Assembly (NCBI GenBank): GCA_031772625.1
Contig: CM062814.1
Coordinates: forward strand, 825,042,757-825,106,756
Reading direction: 5' to 3'
From: Pinus tabuliformis
Lineage: Eukaryota; Streptophyta; Pinopsida; Pinales; Pinaceae
Length of the DNA stretch: 64,000 nucleotides
Shown here: one piece after another, positions 59,281 to 64,000 of the stretch
Position numbering within the stretch: the first letter of the stretch is position 1
Layout: the number at the start of each line of letters is the position of its first letter
The notes under the pieces: model-generated
The model's input: the letters and a program-made list of their open reading frames with translations, nothing else
What the model was told of the DNA's origin: nothing
Databases searched by the model: none
Program-made: the position numbers and the translations under genes

Positions 59281-60329
59281 ATAATATAACCTTCATACCC
59301 ACTCCCCACTTTTCCTTCATACCCACTCTAGTCAAAAGCAAGTCACTTGACCCATATCTAAACTCACCACCTTTAAGCCTTAAATTTCCTTACTCATCAT
59401 CCTACGTGTCATTGTTTTTCCTTTTCTCGTCAAATCTTATAAATCGCACGTAAACATAACAAAAACAAGTCATCAAAACTTATTAAATAATTCACAAAGA
59501 CCCTTAAAACATAAATTAATCATTATTTTCCTAAAAAAAAAAGAGCTTTTTACTTTAAGCTTGACCCGTTAAATGTATGCTGCCCTTGAGGGACCCAAAA
59601 AAACTTTTTTTGGGTCATTATTTATTACCCCTTCACATTCCTAATTGAGCATAAGATCATCCTAATTGGAGTATTTAGTTTTTTCTTTTTTTTCTTTCTG
59701 CCACTAAAAATCTGATTCTAATGGATCCAAGAATAAGAAACTAAATATTTTTTTAGTCCTTATTGCACATGAGCATTTAGTCTCCTGCCCAATAAGAACT
59801 AAAGCAAGGGGAACAATTAGTTACAAGCCCTCAAAGTTTCCCAACCGCTAAGGAGAAGCAAGCCTCAATAATTGAGGGGCATAAATAACTTTTCAAACAG
59901 GTTTAGAAGAAAACTATTGCATGTCATTCATAGTCACATGAGCTCCATCCATTAAAGAATGGAATATGGGTATCAAGAGAATCGCTATTACAAAATCTAG
60001 ATGAAATTTTGAAGATAAGATATATAGTAAAGCTTTATATAAAGTTATTTCGTTTTTTTGGGGGTTAAATCACCAATTATTTTTTATAAAATATTTAATG
60101 TTTATTTTTATTTATTATTTAAATATCACATATTATATGTGTTTTTAAAAAAATGTAAATGTAGAAGTGAATTTTCTTTTGTTAAATTTTGTGGTATATT
60201 TTATTACAATTTTTTTTTAATTTTTACTTGATCATAAGATATATTCAATTATTTTACATAATAGATTCTTTTGAAAGATTAAACATATTCAATTGTATTC
60301 GTTTTTACTATTAAATTTATCCAATGATG
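59281..60329. other. AT-rich spacer with perfect 25-bp hairpin
   Basis: No gene. A perfect inverted repeat lies at 59592-59616 (GACCC A7, one base, T7 GGGTC). Also two close copies of CCTTCATACCCACTC near 59291 and 59317. Confidence 0.6.
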
Positions 60330-60527
60330 TGATATAATTATATATAGTTGTTTTCTATGTAATTTCAATGATTTTAAAAATCATATTGAATTATTATTTA
60401 CAAAAATTCAAGAAGTTTGGTCAAACTTTGATATAATTATATACAATTGTTCTCTATGTAATTTCAATGATTTTACAAATTATTGAATTATTATCTAAAA
60501 AATTTAAGGTAGTTTGGTCAAACCCAT
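60330..60527. repeat. 99-bp tandem duplication
   Basis: Two copies starting TGATATAATTATATA at 60330 and 60429, about 85-90% alike, both ending near GTTTGGTCAAAC. Confidence 0.85.
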
Positions 60528-61644
60528 TAACTATAATGTATTTTGAAGAGAAATAATAAATCTCAACTTTCAATGTGATGAGGTGGATTAAATCACAACC
60601 TTATAAATAATAAAATAAATTTGAACCCACTTTTAAATGAGAATTTTGATATTTCAAGCAATAATAATATATAGAGCATGCGTTTTTGAAGAAATTCATA
60701 ATCATCCATCAAGTAAGGATGATGGAGCTCTCACACTAACACCCCAACACCTGAAAGGCCCAAAACCAGTTGTGTTCATATTCAAGTATGAATGTATTTT
60801 ATACACAAAACCATGGTAAACGCACATTTGATATTTCCATATCCAACAATGAAATAGATCATTTTTCTAATCAAACTAATAAATAAATCCATTTTATAAA
60901 AATGTAGATCTATAACTAGAGTACCAACACTAAAGAAACTATATAAAAACTCTTAAAATCAAATAGAAAATAGTTATATCACCTAAACAAACAAGAAAAA
61001 TCAGTGTTATTATTTCTAATGGGCAATTAAGAAACCCTTCAATTTGATTACACTATTCCCATATGCTAGTGTTTTATATAGCATATGGATGGTCTATGGG
61101 TGTGGGTATCCTTGGGAGTCTCAAATATTAGGCTTTGCATGACGTGGTGGAACCAAAGTCAAGCTTTTTAACATGTCCACAAACCCATTTTAAGCAAGTA
61201 TGTGCTTATCTTGGACTCTCAAAACTATGGAGGTACTTTATGCTTATTTTGGAGTCTCATCTTAGAGTTTTAATATTGTAGGAACCCCAAAGTACAATGT
61301 TTATTTTAGAGTCTCAGACAATTAGCTTCTTTTATTTTTTGCAATCCTATTTAAAATTACTTTTATGCTTGTATATATATTTTGATAAAATATTAACTCA
61401 TCTTTTAAATTAATGGTTTTAAAAATAAAGTAAATGTCATAATTAACATATAGTTTTAAAATTGAACCTTTGATTCTAACATGTATATAACAAATACCAT
61501 TTAAAGTTGATAGAGGCCACTGTAAAAATGGGTATACTATTGTCAGAGCTAAACTAATATAAAATCAACATGACATAAATTAAAGAAGTCTCAGAAACAA
61601 AATCTCATAAATTGTGTTGAAAATAAATGTAAATTATGGGACAT
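60528..61644. other. AT-rich spacer
   Basis: No gene or element recognised. Three loosely similar TTTTGGAGTCTC-like stretches lie between 61210 and 61310. Confidence 0.5.
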
Positions 61645-61665
61645 AAATGGTAGATACTTAAATTT

Positions 61666-61764
61666 CCCAAGAGGGGTAGCTCAATTAGCAATCATTGGAT
61701 AATGAAATGCTATGTTCAATAAGATTCCAAGTTCAAACCCCATGAGTTAGCCAACCCAATCAAA
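61666..61764 (+). mobile_element. Short tRNA-derived SINE with 21-bp target duplication
   Basis: About 99 bases. Polymerase III A box TAGCTCAATTAG at 61677-61688 and B box GTTCAAACCC at 61731-61740, with tRNA-like spacing. Flanked by direct repeats starting AAATGGTAGATACTT (61645-61665 and 61765-61785), 20 of 21 bases alike. The 3' end is a short A run continuing into the duplication. Almost all of it is tRNA-related head. Confidence 0.8.
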
Positions 61765-61785
61765 AAATGGTAGATACTTGAATTT

Positions 61786-62331
61786 AAACCATAGTAAATC
61801 ATGAATTGAGAAACTATGAAGGGGTAGATTTAATAGTAGATGCAATCACAGAAGTAAAGCTAGCAACAACTTAAGCAGTTTACCAAACAATATTGAGTAG
61901 ATCATCGCACTAAGAAGGGAATAAACAAGGGTGGGTGTATGTCTATGAATAAATAGCTAGTTATGAATGCAGTCTATGAACCCATGTTCATTAATGATTG
62001 ACTTGGTGGTTAGTTGAACATTAAAAGGTATTCCCATTGAAATGGAAGAGGGAAACTGAAAGTGAAGAGGTTGAGGTTAATAAGTAGGCTCAAAAGAAAG
62101 GTGGAGAGTAAGCTTGTTGCGCAAAAGTTGTTGAATTTGATAGAAAGATTGAATTTCTTGTATTAAAGCATGCTCGGACAAGGAAGCCTCTTGGCATTTC
62201 CAATGAAAAGGGGAAGACAAATAAAAGCAAGAATGAAGACTAACATTGACAATTTTTTATCACATTAAGTTTTTCTTAAAAAAATTGATAACTTTCACAT
62301 TGACCATGATTTTAATGTTTTCCCTACCCAA
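61786..62331. other. Spacer
   Basis: No feature recognised. Confidence 0.5.
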
Positions 62332-62346
62332 GTTGTAAAAGTCTCT

Positions 62347-62531
62347 CTTTTTTCGAGGAAATATCCAGGTTGATCCACCCGAAGGGATCACTTCTCATCG
62401 CTTCTTAATAGAGCCTAAACCTGAGGGCGATGAGGGGTGTTAAGGAGAATTGACCCCTTGAGCTCCAATTAGCGAGGTGCTTTTAGCAATGAGAACTGGA
62501 CCAATTGAGCTAACCCTTGGGGTGGGGTTAG
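62347..62531 (-). mobile_element. tRNA-derived SINE, 185 bp, minus strand
   Basis: Flanked by direct repeats GTTGTAAAAGTCTCT (62332-62346) and GTTGTAAAAGCCTCT (62532-62546), 14 of 15 alike. On the minus strand it has an A box TTAGCTCAATTGG (62501-62513), a B-box-like GGGGTCAATTCTCC (62444-62457), a unique body and a short A tail (62348-62354 on the plus strand as T run). Confidence 0.8.
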
Positions 62532-62718
62532 GTTGTAAAAGCCTCTAAAATGACTACCAAGGTGAACTTTTTTTCTTTCTTAAATTATAACAATATTTTT
62601 ATAAAAAGTTAGTGAAGGTTTTCTAATCTATTTATAATGTTTAGTTTTTTGTTATAATATTTATTTTTTTAATCTTGATATTAATATATTGCACAATTTT
62701 ATAAAATAAGTATTGTAT

Positions 62719-63609
62719 TTTTCCAAGGAAAAAAACTATAATTTTATTCATCCAAAAAAAACAAATTTACATTTTGTAAATGTAGAATGCATTTAGGAAA
62801 AATTCCAAATGGCATTGGAAAAAACAGGCACAAGACACAAAATAAACATGTTTCCAAACAGAGAAACCTCAACATTTATGAAAATGGCCCCAAGGGTCCA
62901 CATAAAAACCCAGCATAACAATGCCCTAGAGCCCAAATCAACTCCAAAGGGCTAGACTACAAGGATGAAAAAACTGAAGACAAAAACAGACAAAGAAACG
63001 TCCAAAACATAACATCTAGGGCCAAAATACTCGCATACATAACCCTAGAGTTACAAATAATTCATGGGTCAAAACCCAGATGGAAAACTAAGGGACAACA
63101 ACTAGGCTATAACATGTTGGCGTGAAAGAGCATAGGCTGCAAGAAAAAAAATAGATTGGAAATAGGATACCCCCACCAGCGGAGCCAACAAAAAAATAGA
63201 GTGACAACAAGTTACCCCCACCAGTGGAGCCAACAAAAAAATGTCATGAACAATCCACAACAAACCCCAACCAGAGGAGGGGGTGGTCACAGACTTGTAG
63301 GGGAAAGCTTGACATCAAAAGACTTAAGCATACAAAGCACAGAGACCACAACAAAACCCATCACCAAGCACACAATGATGGTTGACAAGAACAACGCAGA
63401 GGAAGCAACAATGACAGCAGAAAGACCAAGAACCAACAATAATAGACCCGCCATGAAACCCTGAAATGAGCCACGCAAACTCGCCAAAAAATGCACCAGT
63501 AGACAGGAGAAGAGTGATACCCAACATTGTAAAATGGGGAGGAAAATAAAGACATCACGAACAAAAAGGCAAGGCGGCTAGGGTTCCAGCTATTGAGCCC
63601 CCCTAAAAC
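62719..63609 (-). mobile_element. Non-LTR insertion, about 0.9 kb, LINE-like tail
   Basis: Flanked by an identical 11-base direct repeat AAGTATTGTAT (62708-62718 and 63610-63620). On the minus strand it ends with a T run, GGATGAATAAAATTATAG (containing AATAAA) and a T/C tract, like plant LINE 3' ends. The start is GC-richer. Two 45-base tandem copies with CCCCCACCAG-GGAGCCAACAAAAAAAT lie at about 63170-63241. No intact protein; it could be an internally deleted LINE or a retrocopied transcript. Confidence 0.6.
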
Positions 63610-63620
63610 AAGTATTGTAT

Positions 63621-63890
63621 AGTAGTTTTGTTTATGTAATAAATATTTAAATATAATATAATTAAGCATACAAGTAATGAATGTTCTTTCTTAAAGGATA
63701 ATCAAAATAAGAAAAACATTATTTACTCGTAAAATTTGTAAAGGAGAATTGAATCGTCTATCAAGTAAAATGAGATTTAAATCTTCTGAAGAGAAAATTC
63801 ATATGAATAGTTATCACTTATAAATTAGATATTTGACACTATCTTTACAATATCTTCATACCATCTCATATATATTAAATATCAACATAG
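63621..63890. other. AT-rich spacer
   Basis: No feature recognised. Confidence 0.5.
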
Positions 63891-64000
63891 ATCCATCTTA
63901 AGCCTAGATCTACCAAGCACCGAGAATGATCAAATCTCTCAAGATTCAAACTTCTTTTTGAGTGCAAAACTTGAAAGAAAGTTGGCACCTCGACAGATCC
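63891..64000. repeat. Fold-back MITE-like element, copy 6 (cut by window end)
   Basis: Starts ATCAACATAGATCCATCTTA, then ATCTACCAAGCACCGAGAAT and the loop TTTTTGAGTGCAAAACTTGA, as in copy 1. The right arm lies beyond 64000. Confidence 0.8.

Noticed and set aside
62800-63600. Host protein gene on either strand
   Set aside because: Frames are short and hydrophobic by chance (repeat-encoded FLLAPLVGV), and the block is bounded by a target duplication, so it is an insertion.
1-64000. A new multi-gene defence or metabolic system
   Set aside because: No clustered host genes exist in the window; all multi-part structures resolve into known transposon classes or non-coding repeats.

Overview
The window is nuclear DNA of a seed plant with a large, repeat-filled genome. 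The style of its LINEs (C-terminal RNase H), its old nested LTR elements and its AT-rich spacers would fit a gymnosperm, but the species cannot be fixed from the sequence. I found no intact host gene, tRNA, rRNA, CRISPR array or microbial operon. Nearly everything I can name is a transposable element or its remains. I did not find a new enzymatic or defence system. The most novel-looking items are a small fold-back repeat family, two elements with shared or tandem LTRs, gag-only and gag-protease-only LTR elements, and two SINEs with clear target duplications.

Layout, left to right. 1-1864: 3' part of a LINE on the minus strand with a long open zinc-finger/RNase H frame, joined to an (AT)20 microsatellite and a scrap of copia reverse transcriptase. 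2095-8405: a complete gag-only LTR element with perfect CATAG target duplication. 9528-16914: a tandem LTR array (three about 2 kb LTRs, two about 0.65 kb coding-poor interiors, initiator-Met-type PBS). 16920-28400: a full-length Athila-like Ty3/gypsy fossil with CTTAG duplication, inserted exactly at the edge of the array. 28406-31750: remains of a copia-type element, including one LTR with a PBS on one side and a PPT on the other. 31750 to about 43200: a decayed gypsy element split by a younger Tat/Ogre-like gag-protease element (32403-40160, duplication TATGG).

43212-64000: a 57-bp minisatellite, a PIF1-type helicase fragment, a 9.9-kb gag-only element with 3.4-3.5 kb LTRs (44493-54417) that landed inside the terminal repeat of a fold-back element, then an AT-rich mosaic. 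The mosaic holds fold-back copies, a small coiled-coil reading frame (57296-57730), a LINE RNase H fragment, two tRNA-derived SINEs and an 0.9-kb non-LTR insertion.

The nesting gives relative ages. The Tat-like element (LTRs about 97% alike by eye) is the youngest, the 2-kb-LTR gag-only element is intermediate, and the Athila-like element, the tandem array and the interrupted gypsy are older. Four of the five recognisable primer-binding sites carry C-to-T changes against the usual plant sites, consistent with long-term CpG methylation. Percent identities are estimates by eye over short stretches.
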